From NCBI RefSeq assembly GCF_042683665.1, contig NZ_JBHUOO010000046.1: a stretch of DNA of 64,000 bases. One strand, 5' to 3'. The notes below the pieces were generated by a model. It made no database searches. It was not told the origin of the DNA and saw only the letters and a program-made list of their open reading frames with translations. The translations under genes and the position numbers were made by a program. This DNA is from Leeuwenhoekiella polynyae. GTDB lineage: Bacteria > Bacteroidota > Bacteroidia > Flavobacteriales > Flavobacteriaceae. Of this stretch, positions 43,132-52,657 are shown piece after piece (position 1 is the first letter of the stretch; each line of letters opens with the position of its first letter).

Positions 43132-45741
43132 ATGAATAGGTATAAAATACTTGTAGTCAGTTTGTTGTTTAGTTTGGGGATCTACGCCCAGGACTACCCG
43201 TATCAGAATCCGGCACTTTCGCCCGATGAGCGCGCAGCCGATTTAGTAAGCAGGCTTACTTTGGAAGAAAAAGCAAACTTGATGTGCGATGTTTCCGAAG
43301 CGATACCGCGTTTGGGAATCAAGAAATTCAACTGGTGGAGCGAAGCCCTGCACGGTTTTGCCAATACCAACGATGTGACCGTTTTCCCTGAGCCGGTTGG
43401 TATGGCAGCCTCTTTTGATGACGAACTGGTCTATAAAATTTTTGATGCGACTTCAGATGAGGTCCGGGCCAAATACCATCAAGCGATGCGCAATGGTGAA
43501 GAGAATAAACGCTTTATGAGCCTTTCGGTTTGGACACCCAATGTGAATATATTCCGCGATCCGCGCTGGGGACGTGGGCAGGAAACCTACGGCGAAGATC
43601 CGTATCTCACATCACGAATGGGCGTGCAGGTGGTTAAAGGTCTTCAAGGTCCTGAAGATGCGAAATACCGAAAATTACTGGCTTGTGCCAAGCACTACGC
43701 CGTGCATTCGGGACCCGAGTGGAGTCGTCACAGTCTCAACCTGAATAACATTTCACAGCGGGATTTGTGGGAAACCTACCTGCCGGCTTTTAAAGCTTTG
43801 GTGCAGGATGCTGATGTACGTCAGGTGATGTGCGCCTATCAGCGTCTGGATGATGAGCCTTGCTGCGGTAGCGACCGTCTGTTGCAGCAAATTCTGCGCG
43901 ACCAGTGGGGTTTTGAGCACTTGGTGGTTTCCGATTGTGGGGCCATTCAGGACTTTTTTACCTCGCACGGCGTATCTTCTGATGCGGTTCACGCTGCCGC
44001 GAAAGGTGTTTTGGCCGGTACTGACGTTGAATGCCAGTGGAACAACCACAACTACAAACTCCTTCCCGAAGCTGTAAAACGCGGTCTGGTGCAGGAAGAT
44101 GAAATTGACATCCGCGTAAAGCGGGTGTTGAAAGGCCGTTTTGAGTTGGGCGAAATGGACCCGGATGCGATTGTGCCGTGGGCGCAGATTCCGGCTTCAG
44201 TGATCAACAATGAAGAACACCGGCAGCTCGCGCTCGAGATGGCGAGAAAGTCGATGACCCTGCTTCAGAATAAGAACAAGGTGCTTCCGCTAAAAAAATC
44301 AATAGATAAAATTGCGGTACTGGGTCCCAATGCTGATGATGAGCCCATGCTTTGGGGGAATTACAACGGAACGCCCGTGCGCACCATTACCATTCTTGAC
44401 GGCATTAAATCGAAGGTAGGAGCAGAGCGTATCGTCTACGATCAGGCTTGTGACCTTGTTGAAGATAAAGTAACCGAAAGCTACTTTTCCAAAATTGGAA
44501 TTGATGGCAAAAAAGGCTTTAAAGCAACCTACTGGAATGCACCGGACTGTAGCGGGCCGGTCATTGCCGAAACCTATATTACCAATCCGCTTAAGTTGAC
44601 CACTGCGGGGCAACATGAGTTTGCTTCCGGAGTAAAGCTGGAAGATTTTTCCGCGAGCTACGTGACGGAATATACTGCCGATAAAGATGAAGAACTGGCT
44701 TTTAAATTTGGTGCTACCGGTCATTTTGAATTGTTTGTAAACGGCAAATCGCTCAGACAAACCAACAATTGGAGAACGCTGCCTTCAACACTTCCATACA
44801 AATTTGAAAAAGGAAAAACGTATACTATTGAAATCAAATACGCCCAATTGAACAACTGGGAAGCCAATCTGGAGTTTAATTTCGGGAAAGAAATTCCGGT
44901 TGACTTTACCCACCTGATTAAAAAAATAGCAGGAATTGATACCGTTATTTTTGTGGGCGGACTCTCAACTTTACTGGAAGGGGAGGAGATGCCGGTAAAT
45001 TATCTAGGGTTTAAAGGCGGTGACCGTACCGATATTGAACTTCCCGCAGTGCAACGCAATTGCCTGAAAGCCCTTAAAGATGCCGGGAAAACTGTCATTT
45101 TTGTAAACAATTCGGGTTCTGCAATTGGGCTGGTTCCTGAGACTAAAACCTGCGATGCCATCCTGCAATCCTGGTACGGTGGGGAATCTGGCGGGCAGGC
45201 CGTGGCCGATGTGCTTTTTGGCGATTACAATCCTTCCGGGAAATTGCCCATTACGTTTTACCGCGATACCACCCAACTCGCTGATTTTGAAGATTACGGT
45301 ATGAATGGTCGTACCTACAGATATATGAAAGAAGAGCCGCTGTTCAAGTTTGGCTTTGGCTTAAGTTATACCACGTTTAAAATTGGGCATGCCACTGTTC
45401 CTAAACAGGAAATCGCGCAGGGCGAACCGCTACAATTTACCGTTCCGGTAAGCAATACGGGAGATCGAAGCGGGACTGAAATCCTTCAGGTGTACCTGAG
45501 AAAAGTAGAGGATACAGACGGGCCTGTAAAAACCCTGAAGCAATTTAAACGTGTGGAATTAAAACCCGGCGAGCTGCAGCAAGTGAGTATCGAAATCGAC
45601 TCGGAATCCTTTCAGTTTTATAGCGAAGACAAACTTGAAATGGCCGCTGAGCCCGGCGCATACACCATATTTTACGGCAACAGCTCTGATGAGGCCGACT
45701 TAAAAACAGTTACCATCAACCTTAAACAATCGCAATTATGA
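43132..45741 (+). CDS. GH3 beta-xylosidase-like enzyme with PA14 insert
   Basis: 869 aa from the ATG at 43132. A GTG three codons earlier is possible but gives no better signal. Signal peptide cleaves near IYAQ. GH3 N-terminal barrel: KH motif in CAKHYAVHSGPEW and nucleophile Asp268 in VVSDCGAI. The GH3 C-terminal domain is interrupted at about residues 450-595 by a PA14 domain (KATYWNAPDCSGPV). A fibronectin-III-like end (FKRVELKPGELQQVSIEID) closes the chain. Xylan loci commonly carry this form as exo-beta-xylosidase; beta-glucosidase activity cannot be excluded. The stop overlaps the next start as ATGA. Confidence 0.92.
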   Translation: MNRYKILVVSLLFSLGIYAQDYPYQNPALSPDERAADLVSRLTLEEKANLMCDVSEAIPRLGIKKFNWWSEALHGFANTNDVTVFPEPVGMAASFDDELVYKIFDATSDEVRAKYHQAMRNGEENKRFMSLSVWTPNVNIFRDPRWGRGQETYGEDPYLTSRMGVQVVKGLQGPEDAKYRKLLACAKHYAVHSGPEWSRHSLNLNNISQRDLWETYLPAFKALVQDADVRQVMCAYQRLDDEPCCGSDRLLQQILRDQWGFEHLVVSDCGAIQDFFTSHGVSSDAVHAAAKGVLAGTDVECQWNNHNYKLLPEAVKRGLVQEDEIDIRVKRVLKGRFELGEMDPDAIVPWAQIPASVINNEEHRQLALEMARKSMTLLQNKNKVLPLKKSIDKIAVLGPNADDEPMLWGNYNGTPVRTITILDGIKSKVGAERIVYDQACDLVEDKVTESYFSKIGIDGKKGFKATYWNAPDCSGPVIAETYITNPLKLTTAGQHEFASGVKLEDFSASYVTEYTADKDEELAFKFGATGHFELFVNGKSLRQTNNWRTLPSTLPYKFEKGKTYTIEIKYAQLNNWEANLEFNFGKEIPVDFTHLIKKIAGIDTVIFVGGLSTLLEGEEMPVNYLGFKGGDRTDIELPAVQRNCLKALKDAGKTVIFVNNSGSAIGLVPETKTCDAILQSWYGGESGGQAVADVLFGDYNPSGKLPITFYRDTTQLADFEDYGMNGRTYRYMKEEPLFKFGFGLSYTTFKIGHATVPKQEIAQGEPLQFTVPVSNTGDRSGTEILQVYLRKVEDTDGPVKTLKQFKRVELKPGELQQVSIEIDSESFQFYSEDKLEMAAEPGAYTIFYGNSSDEADLKTVTINLKQSQL

Positions 45742-46838
45742 AAAAACTAGCAGTACTTTTTTTGTGCCTGAATTTCTTATGGTCTTTTGGACAAGAAGAT
45801 ATAAAGCAGGATTTTAAACCTTCTTCACTCAACCAACCCGGTCAGGAATACCCGATGGTCAATTCGCAGGGTTATGTGCGCTTTAAAATTAAAGCTCCGG
45901 CTGCCGATAGCGTTTCGGTAAGTTTAGGTTTGGGAGGCCGCGGCGGCACCAAACTCACTAAAAATGAAGAAGGCTTCTGGACCGGTACCACCGAAGGGCC
46001 AATGGATGAAGGCTTTCACTATTACCACCTTACTGTTGACGGCGGAACTTTTAACGATCCCGGAGCTAAAAATTACTACGGTTCGGTACGCTGGGAAAGT
46101 GGAATCGAGATTCCCGCGCACGATCAAGATTTCTACGCCTTGAAAGACGTGCCTCACGGTGCTGTGCAACAGATTTTGTTTCCGTCTCCAAGTACCGATA
46201 CTTCGCGTCGCGCATTTGTGTACACTCCGCCGGACTATCACTTGAATACCGATAAAGCATATCCCGTACTCTACCTGCAACACGGTTGGGGCGAGGATGA
46301 AACTGCCTGGATGAATCAGGGAAAGGCCAATTTAATTATGGATAATCTGATTGCTGAAGGTAAAATAAAACCTTTTATCATCGTAAACACCTACGGAATG
46401 ACCAATGAAATCAAATGGGGCGGTATTCGCGATTTTGATATCAAGCATTTTCAGACCGTACTTAACGAAGAATTGATTCCGTATGTGGACTCGCATTTCA
46501 GAACGCTTGACAATTCTGAGAACCGCGCGATGGCCGGACTTTCAATGGGCGGGATGGAAACCCGAATGATCACGATGAATAAACCCGGCCTGTTTCAGTA
46601 TTACGGCTTACTGAGCGGTGGAACGTACAGCCCCGATGATTTGAAGGCGCACGACGATCTCAAACTCGTATTTCTAAGTGCCGGAAGTAAGGAAAATCCA
46701 GAGCGGGTAAAACAAGCGGCTAAGGCTTTAAATGATGCCGGAATCAAAGCCGTTTCCTACGTTTCGGAAGGCACTGCACACGAATTTTTAACATGGAGAA
46801 GAAGCCTGTATCAGATGGCTCCGCTTTTATTCAATTAA
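45738..46838 (+). CDS. CE1 feruloyl/acetyl-xylan esterase with N-terminal E-set domain (1)
   Basis: 366 aa secreted esterase. After the signal peptide an immunoglobulin-like E-set domain resembling CBM48 (about 25-130: SQGYVRFKIKAPAADSVSVSL, GFHYYHLTVDG) leads into a CE1 alpha/beta-hydrolase (from about 140). The nucleophile is Ser269 in AGLSMGGME, and the catalytic His is in GTAHEFLTWRRSL near the C-terminus. CE1 enzymes release ferulate or acetate from arabinoxylan. The 4-base ATGA overlap with GH3 implies coupling. It is the first of three tandem E-set/CE1 units ending with the fusion at 48001. Confidence 0.92.
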   Translation: MKKLAVLFLCLNFLWSFGQEDIKQDFKPSSLNQPGQEYPMVNSQGYVRFKIKAPAADSVSVSLGLGGRGGTKLTKNEEGFWTGTTEGPMDEGFHYYHLTVDGGTFNDPGAKNYYGSVRWESGIEIPAHDQDFYALKDVPHGAVQQILFPSPSTDTSRRAFVYTPPDYHLNTDKAYPVLYLQHGWGEDETAWMNQGKANLIMDNLIAEGKIKPFIIVNTYGMTNEIKWGGIRDFDIKHFQTVLNEELIPYVDSHFRTLDNSENRAMAGLSMGGMETRMITMNKPGLFQYYGLLSGGTYSPDDLKAHDDLKLVFLSAGSKENPERVKQAAKALNDAGIKAVSYVSEGTAHEFLTWRRSLYQMAPLLFN

Positions 46839-46843
46839 TAACT

Positions 46844-47983
46844 ATGAAAACGCTACAACACATTACATGGTTTGTTTTGCTGGCAGGGCTTAGTTTATGT
46901 CAGGCTCAGGAAGGCTACAAACCCTCGTCTGTTAACCAACAAGGGAAAGCTTTTCCGCAGGTAAATGAAGAAGGGCAGATGCGTGCTCAAATTTTAGCTC
47001 CGGAAGCTACTTCGGTAAAGCTTGATATTGGCGGGGTTAAATATGAAATGACCAAAGATGCCGAAGGTGTCTGGACGGGAGAGTCCGCTCCGCAGGATGT
47101 GGGTTTCCATTATTACCAACTGAATATTGACGGGGCTTCAGTCCCAGATCCTGGTACTAAATACTTTTATGGTGCGGGCCGTTGGGGAAGTGGGATTGAA
47201 ATTCCGGCTGCTGACGACGCTATTTTCGCTTTGCGAAAAGTACCCCACGGCAAAGTGGTTGAGAACCTGTATTTCTCTGAAATCACACAGGAATGGAGAC
47301 GCAATTTCATCTACCTGCCACCGGGCTATATGACTTCAGATGAACGCTATCCGGTGCTGTATCTGCAGCACGGAAGCTTTGAAGATGAGACCGGCTGGTC
47401 TTCGCAAGGCCATGCCAATCTTATTTTGGATAATCTCATCGCTGACGGTAAGGCTGAGCCTATGATCATTGTGATGGATAACGGCTATGCCTATAAACTC
47501 GACGCTCCAAAGGAAGGCCGACCGGAATCGGTTTTTGAGGAGGTGATGCTTGACGAAATCATCCCGATGACCGATAAGCAATTTCGTACCCTCGCAGACC
47601 GGGAACACCGTGCCATCGCCGGACTTTCGATGGGCGCTAATCAAACGATGCGCATCCTGATGAATAATCTGGATACTTTTTCCTATTACGGGGGCTTTAG
47701 CGGGACTTCAAACTATCCGAGTTCAGACCCTATTGATGTGAAAACCTTTCTAAACGGTGCTTTCGCAGACGGAAAGACGGTTGACGATCAGTTAAACTTG
47801 TTTTGGCTGGGGCTGGGTACCAAAGAGCCTGCTCCGTTTCCAAAATCGGTAGGAGCATTTAAAGATATGTTAGATCAGGAGGGCATCAACTACAGTTTTT
47901 ACGAATCGCCCGGTACAGCCCACGAGTGGCATACCTGGAGACGGTGCTTGTATGAGTACGCGCAAAAATTATTTGAAGACTAA
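46844..47983 (+). CDS. CE1 feruloyl/acetyl-xylan esterase with N-terminal E-set domain (2)
   Basis: 379 aa from the ATG at 46844, five bases after the previous stop. A longer frame from 46793 would start inside the previous gene and bury the signal peptide. E-set domain about 25-125 (GFHYYQLNIDGAS), then the CE1 domain with Ser262 in AGLSMGANQ and His in GTAHEWHTWRRCL. The architecture repeats that of the gene before it, but the residue after SMG is Ala instead of Gly and the acyl-pocket regions differ, so the two esterases may split ferulate and acetate work. Tandem duplication is the simplest origin. Confidence 0.92.
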   Translation: MKTLQHITWFVLLAGLSLCQAQEGYKPSSVNQQGKAFPQVNEEGQMRAQILAPEATSVKLDIGGVKYEMTKDAEGVWTGESAPQDVGFHYYQLNIDGASVPDPGTKYFYGAGRWGSGIEIPAADDAIFALRKVPHGKVVENLYFSEITQEWRRNFIYLPPGYMTSDERYPVLYLQHGSFEDETGWSSQGHANLILDNLIADGKAEPMIIVMDNGYAYKLDAPKEGRPESVFEEVMLDEIIPMTDKQFRTLADREHRAIAGLSMGANQTMRILMNNLDTFSYYGGFSGTSNYPSSDPIDVKTFLNGAFADGKTVDDQLNLFWLGLGTKEPAPFPKSVGAFKDMLDQEGINYSFYESPGTAHEWHTWRRCLYEYAQKLFED

Positions 47984-48000
47984 CCGAAAACCAATTACTT

Positions 48001-50679
48001 ATGAAAAAATACATCTTACTATTTGGTTTATTCATTCTGGGAATGACTTCAGGCGCAGCCCAGGATGAGAACTTACACGTATACCTGGCCTTTGGCCAGT
48101 CTAATATGGAAGGGCACGCCCGTTTTGAAGCCCGGGATACCGTGGTCAACGATCGCTTTAGAGTAATGCAGGCGGTAGATTGCCCCGATCTCGACCGAAA
48201 AAAGGGCAACTGGTACACCGCAAAACCGCCTTTATGCCGCTGCAAAACCGGTTTAACACCTACCGACTATTTTGGCCGCGAACTGATTGAAAACCTTCCG
48301 CAGGAAGTAAAAGTGGGCGTCATCAACGTCTCTGTGGGCGGTTGTAAGATTGAACTTTTTGACAAAGATAATTTTGAATCGTACGTAGAAACTTCACCAG
48401 ATTGGCTTAAGAATATGGTGAAAGAATACGACGGCAATCCGTATGCGCGTTTGGTTGAGATGGCTAAGCTGGCTCAGAAAGATGGTGTGATCAAAGGAAT
48501 TTTATTGCATCAGGGCGAATCGAATACCGGCGATAGTCTTTGGCCACAAAAAGTGAAGGGTGTTTATGACAACCTGATCAAAGATTTAAAACTAGACCCG
48601 AAAAAGGTTCCACTTATTGCAGGTGAGCTCGTGAGCGAGAAACAAGGTGGGGCTTGCGCCAGTATGAATCCCATTATCCGAACTTTGCCGGAAGTGATTC
48701 CAAATTCGTATGTGGTTTCTTCAGAGGATTGTGAGGCCATTGGTGACCATTTGCATTTTTCCGCCGCAGGCTATAGAAAACTGGGCAGACGTTACGGTGA
48801 GCAGATGCTCGAACTGTTGGGGTATCCCAAACAGGTAAACGAAGCACCAGAAGGTTTTGATGTGCCTCAAACAGACATCAAACACGGAAAGTTGGATACC
48901 ATTCAGTATGCATCAAAAACGGTGGGAACTAACCGAAAAGCCCTGGTTTACACGCCTCCCGGTTATACAAAAGGTAAGAAATACCCGGTGCTGTATTTAC
49001 TGCACGGTATTGGTGGCGATCATTTAGAGTGGTTAAAAGGCGGGCATCCGGAAGTGATTTTAGATAATTTGTATGCCAAAGAGCAGGCCGAACCGATGAT
49101 CGTTGTGATGCCAAACGGACGGGCGATGAAAGACGACCGTGCGGTTGGCAATATTATGGCACCGGATAAGGTGGAAGCTTTTGCCACTTTTGAGCAGGAC
49201 TTGCTGAAGGATTTAATTCCGTTTATCGAAAAAAATTATCCGGTGAAAAAAGACCGGGAGCACCGTGCTATTGCCGGTTTATCTATGGGTGGCGGGCAGT
49301 CGCTAAATTTTGGTTTGGGTAACTTAGATACCTTCTCTTATGTAGGCGGATTCTCTTCGGCTCCCAATACTAAAGCTCCTGAAGTTTTGGTTCCGGACCC
49401 TGAAGCAGCCCGTGAAAAACTGAATCTATTATGGATTTCCTGCGGCGATGCTGATCGTTTGTTGCGCTTTAGTGAGCGCACTCACAATTATTTGGTTGAG
49501 AATGATGTGCCGCACGTGTATTACATTGAGCCCGGGGATCACAATTTTAAAGTCTGGAAGAACGGACTCTATATGTTTGCCAAACTTATTTTTAAACCGG
49601 TAGATGAATCGCTTTTCAATACCTACAGCCTGCTGGGTACTCCTGCTTCGACAAATATGCGAAATGCAAAATACCCACAATTGATGCCGGATGGAAGCGC
49701 CATTTTTAGGTTAAAAGCTCCCGATGCCAAGCGCGTACAGCTCGATTTAGCCAAAAAATATGATATGGATAAAAATAGCGAAGGTGTGTGGGAAGTCCGT
49801 ACCGACTCACTTACCGAAGGCTTGCACTACTATTCAGTAATAATAGATGGTGCTGCTGTAGCAGACCCTGCGAGTGAAACTTTCTACGGGATGGGCCGTA
49901 TGGCCAGCGGAATCGAAGTACCGTTTAAAGGCGATGAGTATTATGCTTTAAAAGATGTGCCACACGGTGATGTACGTATTAAGCAATACTATTCACCGGT
50001 GCTTAACAGCTGGCGTCAGTTTTATATGTACACGCCACCCGGATATGATAACAGTAATGACGAATATCCCGTTTTATACATTATGCACGGTGGCGGTGAA
50101 GACGAAAGCGGCTGGGCGATGCAGGGAAAAACAAACCTGATCCTCGATAATTTGATAGCGGAAGGCAAGGCAAAACCGATGATCGTGGTTATGCCCGATG
50201 GCAACATGCCGGCTTCGGCCTTTACCGAGATGGGACTGCAATTATTTACCAACGAACTTAAAGACGGTTTGATTCCTTTTGTAGAAAAAAGCTATCGGGT
50301 AAAAGAAGGAGCTGATAATCGAGCATTGGCCGGTCTCAGTATGGGCGGAATTCAAACGCTATTCACCGGTGTACAGAACACAGATATGTTTGATTATCTG
50401 GGCGTTTTTAGCTCCGGTTGGTTTGCTAATGATGATTCCATTTCCGGGAAGCAATATGACTTTATGAGCGAAAACGCAGACCAAATCAATGATAATCTCA
50501 AAGAATTCTGGATCGCGATGGGAGGTGAGGAAGATATCGCGTTCAAGAACTGTAAAGTAATGCTACAGAAATTTGACGAGATGGGTATTGATTACACCTA
50601 TTCTGAATATCCCGGCGGACATACCTGGCCGGTTTGGCGAAACAACCTGTACAACTTTGCACCTTTGCTCTTCAAATAA
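48001..50679 (+). CDS. Triple esterase: CE6-like, CE1, E-set, CE1 fusion
   Basis: 892 aa with a signal peptide (cleavage near GAAQ). Residues 24-275 form a CE6-like SGNH acetylesterase: Ser34 in FGQSNMEG, HQGESN near 172, and His252 in GDHLHFSAAGY. Residues 290-530 are a first CE1 domain: Ser428 in AGLSMGGGQ, Asp483 or Asp485 in CGDADR, His514 in PGDHNF. Residues 545-655 are an E-set domain (GSAIFRLKAPDAKRVQ), and residues 660-892 a second CE1 domain: Ser780 in AGLSMGGIQ, His874 in PGGHTWPVWR. All three catalytic sets look intact, so acetyl and feruloyl removal may be combined in one periplasmic protein. The last two modules resemble the two preceding genes. Confidence 0.92.
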   Translation: MKKYILLFGLFILGMTSGAAQDENLHVYLAFGQSNMEGHARFEARDTVVNDRFRVMQAVDCPDLDRKKGNWYTAKPPLCRCKTGLTPTDYFGRELIENLPQEVKVGVINVSVGGCKIELFDKDNFESYVETSPDWLKNMVKEYDGNPYARLVEMAKLAQKDGVIKGILLHQGESNTGDSLWPQKVKGVYDNLIKDLKLDPKKVPLIAGELVSEKQGGACASMNPIIRTLPEVIPNSYVVSSEDCEAIGDHLHFSAAGYRKLGRRYGEQMLELLGYPKQVNEAPEGFDVPQTDIKHGKLDTIQYASKTVGTNRKALVYTPPGYTKGKKYPVLYLLHGIGGDHLEWLKGGHPEVILDNLYAKEQAEPMIVVMPNGRAMKDDRAVGNIMAPDKVEAFATFEQDLLKDLIPFIEKNYPVKKDREHRAIAGLSMGGGQSLNFGLGNLDTFSYVGGFSSAPNTKAPEVLVPDPEAAREKLNLLWISCGDADRLLRFSERTHNYLVENDVPHVYYIEPGDHNFKVWKNGLYMFAKLIFKPVDESLFNTYSLLGTPASTNMRNAKYPQLMPDGSAIFRLKAPDAKRVQLDLAKKYDMDKNSEGVWEVRTDSLTEGLHYYSVIIDGAAVADPASETFYGMGRMASGIEVPFKGDEYYALKDVPHGDVRIKQYYSPVLNSWRQFYMYTPPGYDNSNDEYPVLYIMHGGGEDESGWAMQGKTNLILDNLIAEGKAKPMIVVMPDGNMPASAFTEMGLQLFTNELKDGLIPFVEKSYRVKEGADNRALAGLSMGGIQTLFTGVQNTDMFDYLGVFSSGWFANDDSISGKQYDFMSENADQINDNLKEFWIAMGGEEDIAFKNCKVMLQKFDEMGIDYTYSEYPGGHTWPVWRNNLYNFAPLLFK

Positions 50680-50687
50680 AAGTTAGA

Positions 50688-52634
50688 ATGAAAATAAAAA
50701 CCGGATATACTAAACATGTATTCTCCCTTTTAATGCTGTGCATTTTGAGCGGGTTTGCCTATGCACAGGAGGCTGAAGTGACTTCTCCCAATGCGAAGGT
50801 TGAAGTGTCATTGCTTAACACGCAGGAGGGTGAGCAGGGTAGCTGGTATTTAAAAGTTTTTTACAATAATGAAGGTGAAAGGGTGGAAGTCATTCCACAA
50901 ATAGACCTGGGTTTGGTACTTGATGATCAGGATTTTTCAGAAACGCTCAGGTTTATCAAAGTTGCAAAACCCCGATCGATTCACGAGCAGTACACTATGG
51001 TTCACGGAAAGTCTCATAAACGGGAGAATGAAGCAAATGAAGTACGGGTTCAGTTTAAAAACGAAAAGTCAACCAGGCTGAATCTTATATTGAGAGCTTA
51101 TAATGACGGGCTCGCTTTTAGCTATGAATTGCCCGAAAAATTTAAGGAACAGGTCGTGCTTGAAGAAAAAACGGCTTACACCATTCCAGACAGTACGGTG
51201 CGCTGGCTCCAAAAGTTCAATCCGGCTAACGAGGGCTATTATCGAAAGTCGAATTACGCAGAAGTGCAAAGCGACTGGGCGTATCCTGCTTTGTTTCATA
51301 CCCCAGACACTACAGCATGGTTTTTGATACACGAAGCCAATTTGATGCGAACCTATGCCGGAACCAAATTGAAAAACACAGACGATGCCCACAAGTATAA
51401 ATTGGTATTTCCTGATGATTGGAACGGCCGCGGCAAGGGAGAGCGACTACCAACGATTAACGGGCCATGGCAATCACCGTGGCGGGTTATTATGGTGGGG
51501 GAGCTTGAGGACATTGTATCTTCAACGCTGGTTGAAGACGTATCAGAACCCAGTGTCATTGATAACACTGACTGGATCAAACCGGGGCTTGTATCCTGGA
51601 ATTACTGGTCAAACAATCACGGGACCAAAGATTATCAGGTAGTTACCCGCTTTGCAGATCTGGCCGCAACTATGGGCTGGCGGTATACGCTTTTGGATTG
51701 GGAATGGGATGCGATGGGCAACGGAGGCGACCTGGAAGATGCGCTTGAATATATTCACGACATTGGAGTAACGCCATTAATTTGGTACAACTCCGGGGGA
51801 GATCACAACTGGGTTGGAGCCACACCTAAAGACCGTATGCTTACCCATGAAAACCGGGTTGCAGAATTTAAAAAGCTCAACAAACTGGGTATTGCTGGCG
51901 TCAAGGTTGATTTTTTTGAAAGTGAAAAACAGGATATGATCAACTACTATTTGGATATTATTAAAGACGCCGCTGAGTATAACATTATGGTCTATTTTCA
52001 CGGTTCTTTGGTTCCCAGAGGTTGGGCCAGAACGTACCCCAATGTGATGACCTACGAGTCGGTACGTGGCGCTGAGTGGTATAACAATGTGCCCGATTTT
52101 ACTTTTGAAGCTCCGGTACACAACACCATTCTTCCCTTTACCCGCAATGTGGTGGGCTCTATGGATTATACACCGGTGACTTTTACCAATTCTCAGCACC
52201 CACATCTTACTTCCTACGGTCACGAGTTGGCATTGGGTATTGTATTTGAATCTGGATTACAGCATTTGGCAGACCGCCCCGATGGCTATTTGGAGCTTCC
52301 AGACGCAGCAAAAGTTTTACTCAGAAATCTTCCTGCGAGTTGGGATGAGATCAAATTGCTTTCCGGTTATCCCGGAAAAGAAGTAGTTATCGCCAGAAGG
52401 TCTCAGGACAATTGGTATCTGGGAGGTATCAATGCTGAAGATCGGGAGAAACGTCAACAGCTTTCGTTTTCGTTTTTACCAAAAAACAACAAATACAGAT
52501 TAACCTTAATTACAGATAGCGAACACGATAAGAAATTAAAAACGGAGCATCGGGTCGTGGATGCTTTCGAAGAACTAAATATCAGGATGTTGCGTCGGGG
52601 TGGGTTTTCAGCATTTCTCGAAAAAATAGATTAA
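50688..52634 (+). CDS. GH97 glycosidase, second copy, retaining type
   Basis: 648 aa from the ATG at 50688. The frame is open upstream to 50634, but that start lies inside the fusion gene and precedes the signal peptide, so it is rejected. Signal cleavage near AYAQ. The fold matches the first GH97: N-terminal sandwich, barrel with AGVKVDFFESEKQ (nucleophile position Asp408), TYESVRGAEWYN for the acid/base region, then GYPGKEVVIARR. Similarity to the copy at 34944 is clear but moderate, and the barrel loops differ (GNGGDLEDALEY), so the substrates may differ, for example alpha-galactose versus beta-L-arabinopyranose. Confidence 0.88.
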   Translation: MKIKTGYTKHVFSLLMLCILSGFAYAQEAEVTSPNAKVEVSLLNTQEGEQGSWYLKVFYNNEGERVEVIPQIDLGLVLDDQDFSETLRFIKVAKPRSIHEQYTMVHGKSHKRENEANEVRVQFKNEKSTRLNLILRAYNDGLAFSYELPEKFKEQVVLEEKTAYTIPDSTVRWLQKFNPANEGYYRKSNYAEVQSDWAYPALFHTPDTTAWFLIHEANLMRTYAGTKLKNTDDAHKYKLVFPDDWNGRGKGERLPTINGPWQSPWRVIMVGELEDIVSSTLVEDVSEPSVIDNTDWIKPGLVSWNYWSNNHGTKDYQVVTRFADLAATMGWRYTLLDWEWDAMGNGGDLEDALEYIHDIGVTPLIWYNSGGDHNWVGATPKDRMLTHENRVAEFKKLNKLGIAGVKVDFFESEKQDMINYYLDIIKDAAEYNIMVYFHGSLVPRGWARTYPNVMTYESVRGAEWYNNVPDFTFEAPVHNTILPFTRNVVGSMDYTPVTFTNSQHPHLTSYGHELALGIVFESGLQHLADRPDGYLELPDAAKVLLRNLPASWDEIKLLSGYPGKEVVIARRSQDNWYLGGINAEDREKRQQLSFSFLPKNNKYRLTLITDSEHDKKLKTEHRVVDAFEELNIRMLRRGGFSAFLEKID

Positions 52635-52657
52635 AGCAGCATTTAATTCAGAATACT

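Noticed and set aside
44299..44760. Antisense open frame of 153 codons inside GH3
   Set aside because: It mirrors a conserved coding gene, has no recognisable domain or start context, and is a codon-bias shadow.
46793..46843. Upstream ATG for the second CE1 gene
   Set aside because: It lies inside the previous gene and displaces the signal peptide; ATG at 46844 follows the stop normally.
50634..50687. Upstream start for the second GH97
   Set aside because: Same reason: it is inside the triple esterase gene and precedes the signal peptide.
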